Origin: Gloeocapsa sp. DLM2.Bin57
Lineage (GTDB): Bacteria > Cyanobacteriota > Cyanobacteriia > Cyanobacteriales > Gloeocapsaceae
Assembly (NCBI GenBank): GCA_007693955.1
Contig: RECR01000056.1
Span: 1 to 41,136, forward strand
Direction of reading: 5' to 3'
Length of the DNA stretch: 41,136 nt
Positions 8,526 through 17,738 of the stretch are shown in pieces (position 1 is the first letter of the stretch; each line of letters opens with the position of its first letter). Both the position numbers and the translations under genes were made by a program. The notes beneath the pieces are model-generated. The model was given only the letters and a program-made list of their open reading frames with translations, made no database searches and was not told where the DNA came from.

Positions 8526-10541
8526 ATGAATAAATCTTCACTCCATAACAAATCATCACGAGCACTTGTACCTAGAGATTTCTTTTTCCCGTTTGGGAAT
8601 AAGCTGATTGAAGCGGGTTATGTGCAACGTGAACAACTGAAACTAGCTTTACAGAAAAAAGAAGAGTCAGGAAATTCCCTGATTAACATTTTAGAAGAGT
8701 TAACTAATCGTAAACTTCCTTCAGAATTAGTCAGACAATATAAGAAACACCAATTATTTGAGCTCAAGGTGTTTTATGGTGTTGATTGCGTTGATCCTGA
8801 AGTAGATAGCATCGCTAGTATTCAAATGGCGTTGCTAATTGAGAAGGTTATTCCCATAGAAGTATGTAGGCGTTATAAACTATTGCCCATCAAAAAAGAA
8901 GAAGAAATACTGTTAGTGGCGATGGTTAATCCTGATGACTTAGAAGCTTATGACGAATTACGTCGGATTTTAGGTCAGAAAAAGCTGAGTTTACAGCGAA
9001 TGGTAATTACCAAAGAAGATTATCAAAGATTATTAGATGAGTACCAAAACGCTGAATCAAAACGAGATAAAGAAAGAGCTGAAGAATTAAAACAAAAGAC
9101 TTTAGAAAAACTCAGTGATGTTACCGAAATCATTGAGAATATCGAGGTAGCACCTGATGAACAAGATGATCAATCAGATGTTATTACTGATGAAAATGAT
9201 AATAGTGCACCACCAATCATCGCACTAGTTAATAAAATTTTGGTTAAAGCCTTGAAAGAAGGAGCATCAGATATTCACATCGAACCTCAAGAAGAGGATT
9301 TAAAGATACGTTTCCGTAAAGATGGGGTATTGACTCAAGCATTTCCACCGCTACCTAAACATATTATCACACCAGTAGTAGCTAGATTTAAAATTATTGC
9401 AGATTTGGATATAGCAGAGCGCAGAATGCCCCAAGATGGTAAAATTAGACGGGTTTTCCAAGGCAGAAAAGTAGATTTTCGGGTCAACAGTCTGCCGAGT
9501 CGTTACGGAGAAAAAGTAGTTTTACGGATTCTAGATAACTCAGCAACTCAATTAGGATTAGATAAACTCATCAGCAATCTAGATACCTTAGCAGAAGTAA
9601 GAGAGTTAGCGGGGCGTCCTTTTGGGTTGTTTCTAGTAACAGGACCAACAGGATCTGGTAAATCTACATCATTATACTCAATTTTAGCAGAAAGAAATAA
9701 TCCAGGGGTAAATATCAGTACAGCCGAAGACCCCATCGAATATTCACTACCAGGAATTACCCAAGTACAGGTAATTAGAGAAAAAGGGATGGATTTTGCC
9801 TCGATCCTCAGAGCCTTTCTGCGACAAGATCCTGATGTGATTCTGGTGGGGGAAACCAGGGATAAAGAAACGGCGAAAACGGCGATCGAAGCAGCTTTAA
9901 CAGGACACTTGGTGTTAACCACTTTACACACTAACGACGCAGCAGGGGCGATCGCTCGATTGGATGAGATGGGGGTAGAGCCTTTTATGGTGTCGGGTGC
10001 GTTACTAGGGGTTTTAGCGCAAAGATTAATGCGACGGGTATGTAGTGAATGTAAGGTAGCATATCAACCATCCCAAGAAGAATTAGCCCGTTTTGGCTTA
10101 TCAGCGATGAAAGATAAGCAAATAACCCTCTATAAAGCGAACACTGTCAGTGCCGAAGAAATGCAAGCGGCAAAACTGAATAAAACACTGTGTCCAAAAT
10201 GTGGAGGTATTGGCTATAAAGGGAGGGTAGGGGTATATGAGTTGATGAAAAATAGTGAACAAATACAAGCTTTGATTAATCAGGGTGCAAGCACTGACCG
10301 CATCAAAGAGGTAGCAGTAGAGGAAGGAATGGTGACTCTACTAGCCTATAGTATCAATTTGGTACTAGAAGGACACACCACTCTAGAAGAAGTTGAAAGG
10401 GTAACCTTTACAGATTCTGGTATAGAAGCGGAGCTAAGAGCGAAGCGTAAATCAGTCCTCATCTGCAAAACTTGTGGAGCAGGATTACAACCAGAGTGGA
10501 TAGATTGTCCTTACTGTATGACACCACGTTTCCAAGATTAA
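8526..10541 (+). CDS. pilB: Type IV pilus extension ATPase PilB
   Basis: A 671-residue GspE-family ATPase that powers pilus assembly, used for phototactic motility and DNA uptake. It has an N-terminal MshEN-like domain (about 25-165) and a charged linker. The ATPase core has Walker A GPTGSGKST at 373-381, Walker B DPDVILVGETRD, the His-box TLHTND, and a zinc-binding CSEC/CPKCGG pair. It ends with a second zinc ribbon (CKTCGAG and CPYC) after residue 640, an extension I associate with cyanobacterial PilB. It is followed 13 bp later by pilT. Confidence 0.95.
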   Translation: MNKSSLHNKSSRALVPRDFFFPFGNKLIEAGYVQREQLKLALQKKEESGNSLINILEELTNRKLPSELVRQYKKHQLFELKVFYGVDCVDPEVDSIASIQMALLIEKVIPIEVCRRYKLLPIKKEEEILLVAMVNPDDLEAYDELRRILGQKKLSLQRMVITKEDYQRLLDEYQNAESKRDKERAEELKQKTLEKLSDVTEIIENIEVAPDEQDDQSDVITDENDNSAPPIIALVNKILVKALKEGASDIHIEPQEEDLKIRFRKDGVLTQAFPPLPKHIITPVVARFKIIADLDIAERRMPQDGKIRRVFQGRKVDFRVNSLPSRYGEKVVLRILDNSATQLGLDKLISNLDTLAEVRELAGRPFGLFLVTGPTGSGKSTSLYSILAERNNPGVNISTAEDPIEYSLPGITQVQVIREKGMDFASILRAFLRQDPDVILVGETRDKETAKTAIEAALTGHLVLTTLHTNDAAGAIARLDEMGVEPFMVSGALLGVLAQRLMRRVCSECKVAYQPSQEELARFGLSAMKDKQITLYKANTVSAEEMQAAKLNKTLCPKCGGIGYKGRVGVYELMKNSEQIQALINQGASTDRIKEVAVEEGMVTLLAYSINLVLEGHTTLEEVERVTFTDSGIEAELRAKRKSVLICKTCGAGLQPEWIDCPYCMTPRFQD

Positions 10542-10554
10542 GGAGAAAAAAATT

Positions 10555-11643
10555 ATGGAATTAATGATCGAAGATTTGATGGAACAATTGGTAGAAATGG
10601 GTGGCTCTGATATGCACATTCAAGCAGGAGCGCCTATTTATTTCCGTATTAATGGCAAATTAGGACCAATCAACGATGAGCTACTCACTCCCCAAGAATG
10701 TCAGCGTCTAATTTTTAGTATGCTCAATAATACTCAACGCAAGGAATTAGAGCAAAATTGGGAGTTAGACTGTTCCTATGGTGTCAAAGGGTTAGCACGT
10801 TTTCGGGTAAATGTTTATAAAGAAAGAGGTTGTTACGCTTCTTGTTTACGAGCTTTATCCTCGAAAATTCCTAATTTTGAACAGTTGGGTTTACCAGATA
10901 TCGTCAGGGAAATGGCGGAAAGACCCCGCGGAATGGTGTTAGTAACAGGACAAACAGGATCAGGTAAAACTACTACCCTAGCAGCAATTTTAGATTTAAT
11001 TAATCGTACCAGAGCAGAGCATATTCTAACGGTAGAAGATCCGATCGAATATGTGTTTAGTAACCATAAAAGTTTATTTCACCAACGTCAACGAGGAGAA
11101 GATACGAAAAGTTTTGCTAATGCGCTCAAATCAGCGTTAAGGGAAGACCCAGATATCATTCTAGTGGGTGAACTACGGGATTTAGAAACCATTTCTCTAG
11201 CAATTACAGCAGCAGAAACAGGTCACTTAGTGTTTGGTACTCTACATACAAATTCAGCCGCAGGTACTATAGACAGGATGATTGACGTGTTTCCTGCAGG
11301 ACAACAAGCACAAATACGAGCGATGGTGTCCAACTCTTTAATCGGAGTATTCAGTCAATGTCTTCCTAAGAAGAAAAACCCCAAACCTGGTGAGTTTGGT
11401 CGGGTGTTAGCTCAAGAAATTATGGTGGTTACCCCAGCGATCGCTAACTTGATTCGGGAAGCGAAAGCACCACAAATTTACTCAGCGATTCAAACGGGGA
11501 TGAAGTTAGGAATGCAAACCATGGAGCAATCTTTAGCTAACTACGTCAAGAGTGGGGCTATTTCTTTTGAGGAAGCTATTTCTAAAAGTGGAAAACCAGA
11601 TGAGTTACAACGTCTGGTAGCTGGTAGTCTCTCGGCTAAATAA
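10555..11643 (+). CDS. pilT: Type IV pilus retraction ATPase PilT
   Basis: The 362-residue protein is a full-length PilT. It has an N-terminal PAS-like domain with GGSDMHIQAG, Walker A GQTGSGKTT at 132-140, Walker B EDPDIILVGELRD, the His-box GTLHTNSA and a retraction-ATPase AIRAMV-type segment (AQIRAMVSNSLIGV). It drives pilus retraction and hence twitching. A strong ribosome binding site AAGGAG at 10540-10545 lies 9 bp before the start. It sits between pilB and pilC, the usual cyanobacterial order. Confidence 0.95.
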   Translation: MELMIEDLMEQLVEMGGSDMHIQAGAPIYFRINGKLGPINDELLTPQECQRLIFSMLNNTQRKELEQNWELDCSYGVKGLARFRVNVYKERGCYASCLRALSSKIPNFEQLGLPDIVREMAERPRGMVLVTGQTGSGKTTTLAAILDLINRTRAEHILTVEDPIEYVFSNHKSLFHQRQRGEDTKSFANALKSALREDPDIILVGELRDLETISLAITAAETGHLVFGTLHTNSAAGTIDRMIDVFPAGQQAQIRAMVSNSLIGVFSQCLPKKKNPKPGEFGRVLAQEIMVVTPAIANLIREAKAPQIYSAIQTGMKLGMQTMEQSLANYVKSGAISFEEAISKSGKPDELQRLVAGSLSAK

Positions 11644-11666
11644 TCATCATTTAGAGTATTAAGATC

Positions 11667-12881
11667 ATGGCAACCTTTATTGTTGAAGTAAAAGATAAAT
11701 CAGGGAAACTAATCAAAGAAAAAGTTGATGCGAGTTCTCCTGAACAAGCCCGTACCTTTCTCAAGCAACGTTATGACACCATAGGCAAAGTTAGTAAAGC
11801 CGGCGTCAATTTTGATATGTCACAACTGGAATTATATTTCAGTAAGGTGACAGTTAAAGATAAAGCGGTTTTTTCCCGACAATTTGCGGTAATGGTTAAC
11901 GCGGGTGTAGCTATCGTCCGAGCTTTGGGGGTACTAAGTGAACACTGTGATAATGCTAAGCTTAAAAGAGCGATTAAAGGCATCAGTAATGACGTTCAAC
12001 AAGGGGGGAATCTCTCAGATTCTATGGGTAAATACCCCGAATGTTTTGATCAACTTTATGTCAGTATGGTGGAAGCAGGTGAGACAGGGGGTGTGTTGGA
12101 TGAAGTATTAAACCGTCTCTCTAAATTACTTGAGGATATGGCTCGTTTGCAAAACCAAATTAAATCAGCGATGACCTATCCTGTGGCGGTAGGACTATTT
12201 GCTACAGCTGTATTTTTTGGAATGACGGCTTTTCTGATTCCCATTTTTGCCCAAATTTTTGACGATTTAGGAGCAGAATTACCAGCTTTAACGGCTTTTA
12301 TGGTAGAGCTAAGTAAAATAGTCAGAAGTTGGAAAATTTTGGTTCCAATTGTTATTATAGCTGTTCTTGCTTTTGCTCTTAGAACTTACTATAAAACCAA
12401 GAAGGGACGCTATCAGATCGATGCTTTGATTCTGAAAATACCCCTATTTGGTCCGTTGAATGAAAAATCCTCTGTAGCGCGTTTTTGTCGAGTTTTCGGG
12501 ACGTTAACTCGTTCTGGTGTACCGATTCTCAACTGTTTAGATATTGTAATTGAGACTATCGGTAATCAGGTAATCGCTGACGCTGTAGATGCAACTAAAA
12601 GAGAAATTCAACAGGGGGGGATGCTGAGTATAGCTTTAGGTCGTCGTAATGTTTTCCCCGCGATGGCGATTCAAATGATGAGTATCGGGGAAGAAACAGG
12701 GGAACTAGACGCGATGATGATGAAAGTAGCTGATTTCTACGAAGATGAAGTAGAACAAACCATTAAAGCTTTAACTAGTCTGATTGAACCTGCGATGATG
12801 ATTGGTATTGCTGGTATGGTAGGTACTATTCTTATGTCTATGTATTTACCAATGTTCTCTATCTTTGACCAGATTGCTTAA
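11667..12881 (+). CDS. pilC: Type IV pilus inner-membrane platform protein PilC
   Basis: The 404-residue GspF/PilC-family protein contains two repeated T2SF cytoplasmic domains, each followed by membrane segments. The first is at about 65-190, with FSRQFAVMVNAGVAIVRAL and AMTYPVAVGLFATAVFF. The second is at about 265-400, with FCRVFGTLTRSGVPILNCL and a final hydrophobic IGIAGMVGTILMSMYLPMF. PilC anchors the PilB and PilT motors under the pilus base. It is the last gene of the operon; a hairpin terminator begins 6 bp after its stop. Confidence 0.95.
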   Translation: MATFIVEVKDKSGKLIKEKVDASSPEQARTFLKQRYDTIGKVSKAGVNFDMSQLELYFSKVTVKDKAVFSRQFAVMVNAGVAIVRALGVLSEHCDNAKLKRAIKGISNDVQQGGNLSDSMGKYPECFDQLYVSMVEAGETGGVLDEVLNRLSKLLEDMARLQNQIKSAMTYPVAVGLFATAVFFGMTAFLIPIFAQIFDDLGAELPALTAFMVELSKIVRSWKILVPIVIIAVLAFALRTYYKTKKGRYQIDALILKIPLFGPLNEKSSVARFCRVFGTLTRSGVPILNCLDIVIETIGNQVIADAVDATKREIQQGGMLSIALGRRNVFPAMAIQMMSIGEETGELDAMMMKVADFYEDEVEQTIKALTSLIEPAMMIGIAGMVGTILMSMYLPMFSIFDQIA

Positions 12882-12887
12882 GATCTT

Positions 12888-12923
12888 AAAAGCAAGAGAA
12901 ACTGTTTTCTTTTGCTTTTTTTT
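12888..12923 (+). terminator. Intrinsic terminator of the pilBTC operon
   Basis: The stem AAAAGCAAGAGAA (12888-12900) pairs with TTCTTTTGCTTTT (about 12907-12919) with one mismatch and a short loop, then continues into a T-run. It ends the pil operon just before the next gene's start at 12940. Confidence 0.8.
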
Positions 12924-12939
12924 AAGTTTTGAAATAATT

Positions 12940-13470
12940 ATGGATAAAACTAATTACGAAGAGTTACTATCTGAGTATGCTAATCCCCAAGATGTGATTA
13001 CTCTACTCAAAGCCTATAGACCTTATTTAGAAAAACTACCTAGTTTACGCAGACCTGATGAAAGTTTACTAACTATCCCTCTACCAATTATTACCATACG
13101 GAAATCACCTAAAGAAACAATCCAACTACCCTGTGAGGTAGCTTTACTGATGTGTGATCCCGATTGGCAAATAAAATTAGCAGGGGAGATCTTAGTCTTT
13201 ATTCATCGTCCTCTGGAGGATTTATCTGAGTTATTGAGTCGTTGGCGTCAAATTCAAGTTTGTTTGAGTTATGGTTATGAATGGCTATTACCACAATACG
13301 CCCAACATATGCTCAATGAAGGTTCAGATAAGGTTTATCCTCTGTTTGTTTTGTTTCCCGAAACCCCAGAACGGATTAAAAGAGGTTTAGCAGGATCCGG
13401 TTTACCTTATGTAGTGCAAAATCCTACTCTGTCTTCAGCAGACTTGAGGGAACATCAGACCAGGGTTTAG
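12940..13470 (+). CDS. Conserved-looking hypothetical protein, 176 residues
   Basis: The frame is open from 12865, but that start lies inside pilC and would translate the terminator hairpin. The ATG at 12940 (MDKTNYEELLSEY) is the sensible start. The protein is soluble, with a helical first third and a middle rich in Leu, Trp and Tyr (WRQIQVCLSYGYEWLLPQYAQ). I see no catalytic motif and do not recognise the family. Its last 47 bp overlap the convergent amidase gene end-to-end. Despite following pilC it is separated from the pil operon by a terminator, so a pilus role is not implied. Confidence 0.6.
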   Translation: MDKTNYEELLSEYANPQDVITLLKAYRPYLEKLPSLRRPDESLLTIPLPIITIRKSPKETIQLPCEVALLMCDPDWQIKLAGEILVFIHRPLEDLSELLSRWRQIQVCLSYGYEWLLPQYAQHMLNEGSDKVYPLFVLFPETPERIKRGLAGSGLPYVVQNPTLSSADLREHQTRV

Positions 13471-14839
13471 CTGTTTCTAATTGAGAAGCGATCGCTATTA
13501 AAGTAACTTCAGCCCCAGGACGTCCTACTAATTGAATCCCCACGGGTAAACCTTCGGGAGAGAACCCAGTGGGAAGGGCGATAGCAGGTAATGCAGAGGC
13601 GTTAGCCAAAGGACATGGTGCAATCCAACTAATAATCTTTTCTAGAGTTTCTCGGGGAGTTAAATCAGCCCATGCACCGATAGTAATGGGAGGATGGAGA
13701 TAAGTAGGGAGTAATAAAACATCAAAATCTAGAAATAAAGCAACGATTTTACGAGCAATAACCTGTAATTGTTGCACAGCGCGTAAATAGTCTCCCGCTG
13801 TTCCCGCTTCGGTAGCTAACCAACGACTAAAGGGACTCAATAACTCAGCAGGAAGATTGACACTAGCTGCACCTGCTTGCCATACTTTAGTAAAAGGTTC
13901 AACTATTGAGCTAAAATCAAGGTTAGTAAACTCCAGAATATGACCCAAACCCTCTAATCTTTCTACGGTTTCCTCTACTTGTTGTTGGCAAATAGCAGAT
14001 GGTTGTAAATCGGGTATCACCGTAAAAGCGTAACCAATTTTTAAAGAGGGGGGAACTTGTCGGGTTGCTTCGAGAAAAGATATCTCAGGAGTCTCTAACC
14101 AATAGGGATCTCCTACGATATAACCAGACATGACGTCTAATAGTGCAGCTGCATCAGCTACAGTACGGGCGATCGGACCATTGGTAGCAATCCCGCTTTG
14201 ATAATCTCCTACAGGAGACCAAGAAACGCGACCACGAGAAGGTTTAATTCCTACTAAACCACAACAAAAAGCCGGACCACGAATAGAACCCCCACCGTCT
14301 GAACCTTGAGCGATCGCCGTTAATCCTGCAGCGACTGAAGCTGCAGCACCACCACTAGATCCGCCTGGTGTATAATCATAGTTCCATGGGTTACGGGTAG
14401 GAGCAAAACCAAGGGGTTCGGTATAAGGTAGAGTACCAAATTCAGGAGTAGCAGTTTTCCCCAAGATAATCAAACCTGCTTGTTTGAGACGAGTAACTAC
14501 CCCATCATCATAATTAGGGATTTGGTCTTTAAGAGCAATACTTCCGTAAGAACAGGGTAAACCTGCTACGGAGTTGAGGTCTTTGATGGAGATAGGTACA
14601 CCAAAAAAGGGGGGAAGATCTGCTAAATTTTCAGTTTGAGCTAGTTGTTCTGTTTTAGCCCTAGCATCAGCTAAAGCCATTTCTGTAGCCACGGTATAAT
14701 AACAGTTTAACTGAGGGTTATAGGTTTCAATACGTTCTAGATACAATTGCACTAATTCTAGGGGGGAAATTTCCCCCTGACGAATTAATTTAGCTTGTTC
14801 TAAAGCAGAGGTAAAAGGGAGGTCATGATTATTAGTCAT
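13424..14839 (-). CDS. Amidase signature family enzyme
   Basis: The 471-residue protein hydrolyses a carboxamide by the Ser-cisSer-Lys mechanism. Lys86 is in VPISIKDLN, the bridging serine is in GGSSGG (161-162), and nucleophile Ser185 is in GSDGGGSIRGPA. All signature residues are intact. The substrate cannot be read; it is shorter in the C-terminal part than GatA and its gatB/gatC partners are absent here, so a stand-alone amidase is more likely. It is third in a minus-strand operon with a GST and a GT2 gene, 9 bp after the latter. Confidence 0.88.
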   Translation of the reverse strand: MTNNHDLPFTSALEQAKLIRQGEISPLELVQLYLERIETYNPQLNCYYTVATEMALADARAKTEQLAQTENLADLPPFFGVPISIKDLNSVAGLPCSYGSIALKDQIPNYDDGVVTRLKQAGLIILGKTATPEFGTLPYTEPLGFAPTRNPWNYDYTPGGSSGGAAASVAAGLTAIAQGSDGGGSIRGPAFCCGLVGIKPSRGRVSWSPVGDYQSGIATNGPIARTVADAAALLDVMSGYIVGDPYWLETPEISFLEATRQVPPSLKIGYAFTVIPDLQPSAICQQQVEETVERLEGLGHILEFTNLDFSSIVEPFTKVWQAGAASVNLPAELLSPFSRWLATEAGTAGDYLRAVQQLQVIARKIVALFLDFDVLLLPTYLHPPITIGAWADLTPRETLEKIISWIAPCPLANASALPAIALPTGFSPEGLPVGIQLVGRPGAEVTLIAIASQLETAKPWSDVPSSLLKTE

Positions 14840-14848
14840 TGTAATTGT

Positions 14849-15874
14849 TTAAGTAGAAATTTTGACTTGATCTTGATCTTGTTTATACTCAATTAAAGTA
14901 GCTTGTTTACCTTGCCAACGATTTAGCCAATATTGAGCTTGACCAACAGCTTGAGCAAATTTAAACATTACTGCAAAAAAAGCATAGGCGATCGCTTCAT
15001 TTTGATAATTACCTTGTTGTAAACGATTACGATAAATCCTCCCTATTAGTAGGGGGTAAGCTAATAAAAGTAATAGACTCCAACCCTGAGTAATCCAGCT
15101 TAAACCTACAGCTAAGATTGGTAAAATCAAGCCCCAAAACCAACCACTTAAATGCTGTCTAACCATATACTTTTCAGGAGGGGCACCGTGCATAGCGAAG
15201 CCTTCTGCTACAGCCCAACCTCCTCTAACTGCACGTTTCCACCATTGACTAAATTTAGACATAGCTAGATCGTGCCAAGTCATATCAGCGTCTATGCGGA
15301 GAATTTTCCAACCTTTTTCTCTCATCCGAATACACATCTCTGGTTCTTCACCACAAATGAGAGTCCCATTATAACCATTAACACTTTTAAGGGCTTCAAC
15401 ACGTATCAGCGCGTCTCCTCCACAAGCTTTGGCTTCTCCTATAGGTGTATTCCATTCTAAGTCTCCCAAGAGATTATAAACTGAAGCTTCGGGGTATTTT
15501 TCTCTTCGGCGACCACAAACTACAGCTATTTGACTATCTGATTCTAGAGTGGCGATCGCCTTAGAAATCCAGTCTGTAGCTAAGGTACAATCCCCATCAA
15601 TAAATTGTATATAGTTTAAATTCGGGTAATTAGCAATTAACCAAAATAACCCTGCATTACGTGCTCTAGCTGCTGTATAGGGTGTTTGATTATCTAGTTC
15701 TATAACTGTTTGACAATATTGTTGAGCTAACTCACCACTACCATCGGTTGAACCTGAATCTACATAAACCAGTGGAATATTTTGATTCAGTTGCGTTGTT
15801 AAGGAAGTCAAACAGTCTCGTAAACGATCTCCTTCATTTCTCCCGATAATTACCACACCTAGATTTTCAAACAT
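14849..15874 (-). CDS. Family 2 glycosyltransferase, membrane-associated
   Basis: The 341-residue protein has a GT-A fold beginning VVIIGRNEGDRLRDCL, a nucleotide-sugar-binding VDSGSTDGS, the metal-binding acidic motif FIDGDC near residue 93 and an acceptor-site GEEPEMCIRMREKGW. Two hydrophobic segments at about 245-285 anchor it in the membrane. The acceptor and sugar are unknown; such proteins often act in exopolysaccharide or glycolipid synthesis. It lies 3 bp after the GST gene and 9 bp before the amidase. Confidence 0.88.
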   Translation of the reverse strand: MFENLGVVIIGRNEGDRLRDCLTSLTTQLNQNIPLVYVDSGSTDGSGELAQQYCQTVIELDNQTPYTAARARNAGLFWLIANYPNLNYIQFIDGDCTLATDWISKAIATLESDSQIAVVCGRRREKYPEASVYNLLGDLEWNTPIGEAKACGGDALIRVEALKSVNGYNGTLICGEEPEMCIRMREKGWKILRIDADMTWHDLAMSKFSQWWKRAVRGGWAVAEGFAMHGAPPEKYMVRQHLSGWFWGLILPILAVGLSWITQGWSLLLLLAYPLLIGRIYRNRLQQGNYQNEAIAYAFFAVMFKFAQAVGQAQYWLNRWQGKQATLIEYKQDQDQVKIST

Positions 15875-15877
15875 AAC

Positions 15878-16840
15878 TTAAATCAACCTCTCTGGACCAA
15901 TAGGAATAATTCCCCCAGGATTTAAGGGAAAAAGATTTCCATAATAATCCTGTTTAATCTGTTCTGCATTACAAGTCGCTGCTACACCAGGTAAAGAGTA
16001 GATACGAGTTAGATAGGCACTCAGATTGGGATAGTCAACAATCCGACGATAGTTGCACTTAAATAAACCATGGTAAACTAAATCAAAGCGAAATAAGGTG
16101 GTAAATAAGCGTACATCCACCAGAGTAATTGTTTCACCACAGAGATAGGGTTGTTGGGTTAATAAATCCTCTAACTCAGTTAAAGTGTTAAATAACTCAG
16201 TAACTGCTTGATTATAAGCTGCTTGAGTTTGAGCAAAACCACAACGATAAACACCATTATTAACGCTATGGTAGATTTTCTCGCTCAAGTGGTCAATATT
16301 TGTTTGTAAAGACTCAGGATAAAGGTTTAACTCAGAATTAGTAGCCCAAGAGTTAAAATCAGCGTTGAGAATTTGAATAATATCCCCACTCTCATTATTA
16401 ACAATAGTTTTTGTTTCACTATCCCATAAAACTGGTACTGTACAACGTCCTTGGTAATTGGGTTGAGCTAATCTATATAAATCTGGTAGAGTAGTGCAGT
16501 TTTCCTCGGGTTGTTGTAGCGTCCAAATCCCGCGATCGCCAGCGGGAACAACTATAGATACAGCTATTACCTCTTCTAACCCCTTTACAGCGCGCACGAC
16601 AAGAGTACGATGTGCCCAGGGACAACCTAAACCAACATAAAGACGATAACGTCCACAAGCAGGTTTATATCGACTCTCAGGCTCATTACTTAAAAAATGC
16701 CGAAATTCACTCTCAGGACGAATATAAGCCCCCAGTTTATCTCTAGGAGCTATTCTAGACATCATTTGCTGCCAGAGTGTAACCCATAACCATTTTACAG
16801 CTTTGATACTGTAGGAGGGGGGTAGAGAGGTTTTAGGCAT
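15878..16840 (-). CDS. Glutathione S-transferase family protein, glutathionyl-hydroquinone reductase type
   Basis: The 320-residue protein matches the Xi-class (YqjG/Ecm4) pattern: GLGCPWAHRTLVVRAVKGLE with catalytic Cys73 followed by P74-W75-A76, then RCTVPVLWDSET and NNESGDIIQ for glutathione binding, and a helical C-terminal domain (about 185-310). Family members reduce glutathionylated hydroquinones. It is the first gene of a three-gene minus-strand operon, and diverges from modA with 119 bp between them. Confidence 0.85.
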   Translation of the reverse strand: MPKTSLPPSYSIKAVKWLWVTLWQQMMSRIAPRDKLGAYIRPESEFRHFLSNEPESRYKPACGRYRLYVGLGCPWAHRTLVVRAVKGLEEVIAVSIVVPAGDRGIWTLQQPEENCTTLPDLYRLAQPNYQGRCTVPVLWDSETKTIVNNESGDIIQILNADFNSWATNSELNLYPESLQTNIDHLSEKIYHSVNNGVYRCGFAQTQAAYNQAVTELFNTLTELEDLLTQQPYLCGETITLVDVRLFTTLFRFDLVYHGLFKCNYRRIVDYPNLSAYLTRIYSLPGVAATCNAEQIKQDYYGNLFPLNPGGIIPIGPERLI

Positions 16841-16872
16841 AATTGCTAATTTCGAGGTCTGAAGTTGTCAAT

Positions 16873-16878
16873 ATTATA
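16873..16878 (-). promoter_or_regulatory. Candidate -10 box for the GST operon
   Basis: On the minus strand TATAAT lies 33 bp upstream of the GST start, giving a leader of about 25 nt. There is no good -35 hexamer at the usual distance, so the assignment is tentative. Confidence 0.4.
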
Positions 16879-16959
16879 CCTTCTTTTGTTAATTTAGCTA
16901 CACCAGGTTAGTAAAAATTCTAGCATAATGTTAAACATGCTTGCTTAAACAATCTATCT

Positions 16960-17733
16960 ATGCAGAAAATACGCATTTATTTACTGTTAATCACGGTTAC
17001 TTTTTTTAGTGTTTTAATACTGCCAATATTAGCTCAAAGCAATAATGAGTTAACGATTTCAGCCGCAGGTAGTTTAACCGCCGTACTAGAAGAAATTAAA
17101 CCTATTTATGAACAACAAAACCCCCAAACAACTCTAGTATATAACTTTGGTTCTTCTGGTTCTTTACAACAACAAATAGAGCAAGGAGCACCAGTAGATG
17201 TCTTCTTCTCAGCAGCAGCTAGACAAATGGATGCACTAGCATCAAAAAACTTAATTATTACACAAACTCGCCGAGATTTATTAAGCAATGACTTAGTTTT
17301 AATTACACCTACAAATACCAACATAATTTCTAGTTTTACTGACTTAACTAAGCCTGAAATTCAAAACCTAGCCATAGGAGATCCAGGTAGTGTTCCTGCG
17401 GGTCAATATGCAGAAGAAATTCTCACTTTTTACGGGATTTTAGAACAAGTAAAAGATAAATTAGTTTACGGGAGAAATGTTAGCCAGGTTCTTAATTTCG
17501 TCGAAACAGGTAATGTTGACGGGGGGATACTCTTCTTAACAGATAGTAAAAATAGCGAGAGAATTCAAGTCGTAGCTACAGCACCTCCAGAATCCCATAG
17601 TCCTGTTGTTTATCCTATTGCTGTACTCACCAGTAGTCAACAACCAGAGTTAGCGCAAGAATTTATTAACTTTTTAGCTGGTAGTGAAGCTCAAGCAATT
17701 TTTAGTAAATATGGCTTTACAACTAAGGAATAA
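16960..17733 (+). CDS. modA: Molybdate ABC transporter substrate-binding protein ModA
   Basis: The 257-residue protein has an N-terminal signal peptide with a hydrophobic core (ILPILAQS) ending near residue 26. It then shows ModA hallmarks: LTISAAGSLTAVLEEI, NFGSSGSLQQQIEQGAPVDV, the conserved LAIGDPGSVPAGQYA, and a C-terminal FINFLAGSEAQAIFSKYGF. It binds molybdate or tungstate in the periplasm. It is followed 5 bp later by the fused permease-ATPase gene. No molybdate-responsive operator was recognised upstream. Confidence 0.93.
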   Translation: MQKIRIYLLLITVTFFSVLILPILAQSNNELTISAAGSLTAVLEEIKPIYEQQNPQTTLVYNFGSSGSLQQQIEQGAPVDVFFSAAARQMDALASKNLIITQTRRDLLSNDLVLITPTNTNIISSFTDLTKPEIQNLAIGDPGSVPAGQYAEEILTFYGILEQVKDKLVYGRNVSQVLNFVETGNVDGGILFLTDSKNSERIQVVATAPPESHSPVVYPIAVLTSSQQPELAQEFINFLAGSEAQAIFSKYGFTTKE

Positions 17734-17738
17734 ATAAA

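Noticed and set aside
12865-12939. Upstream start of the hypothetical gene after pilC
   Set aside because: It would begin inside pilC and translate the terminator hairpin; the ATG at 12940 is better.
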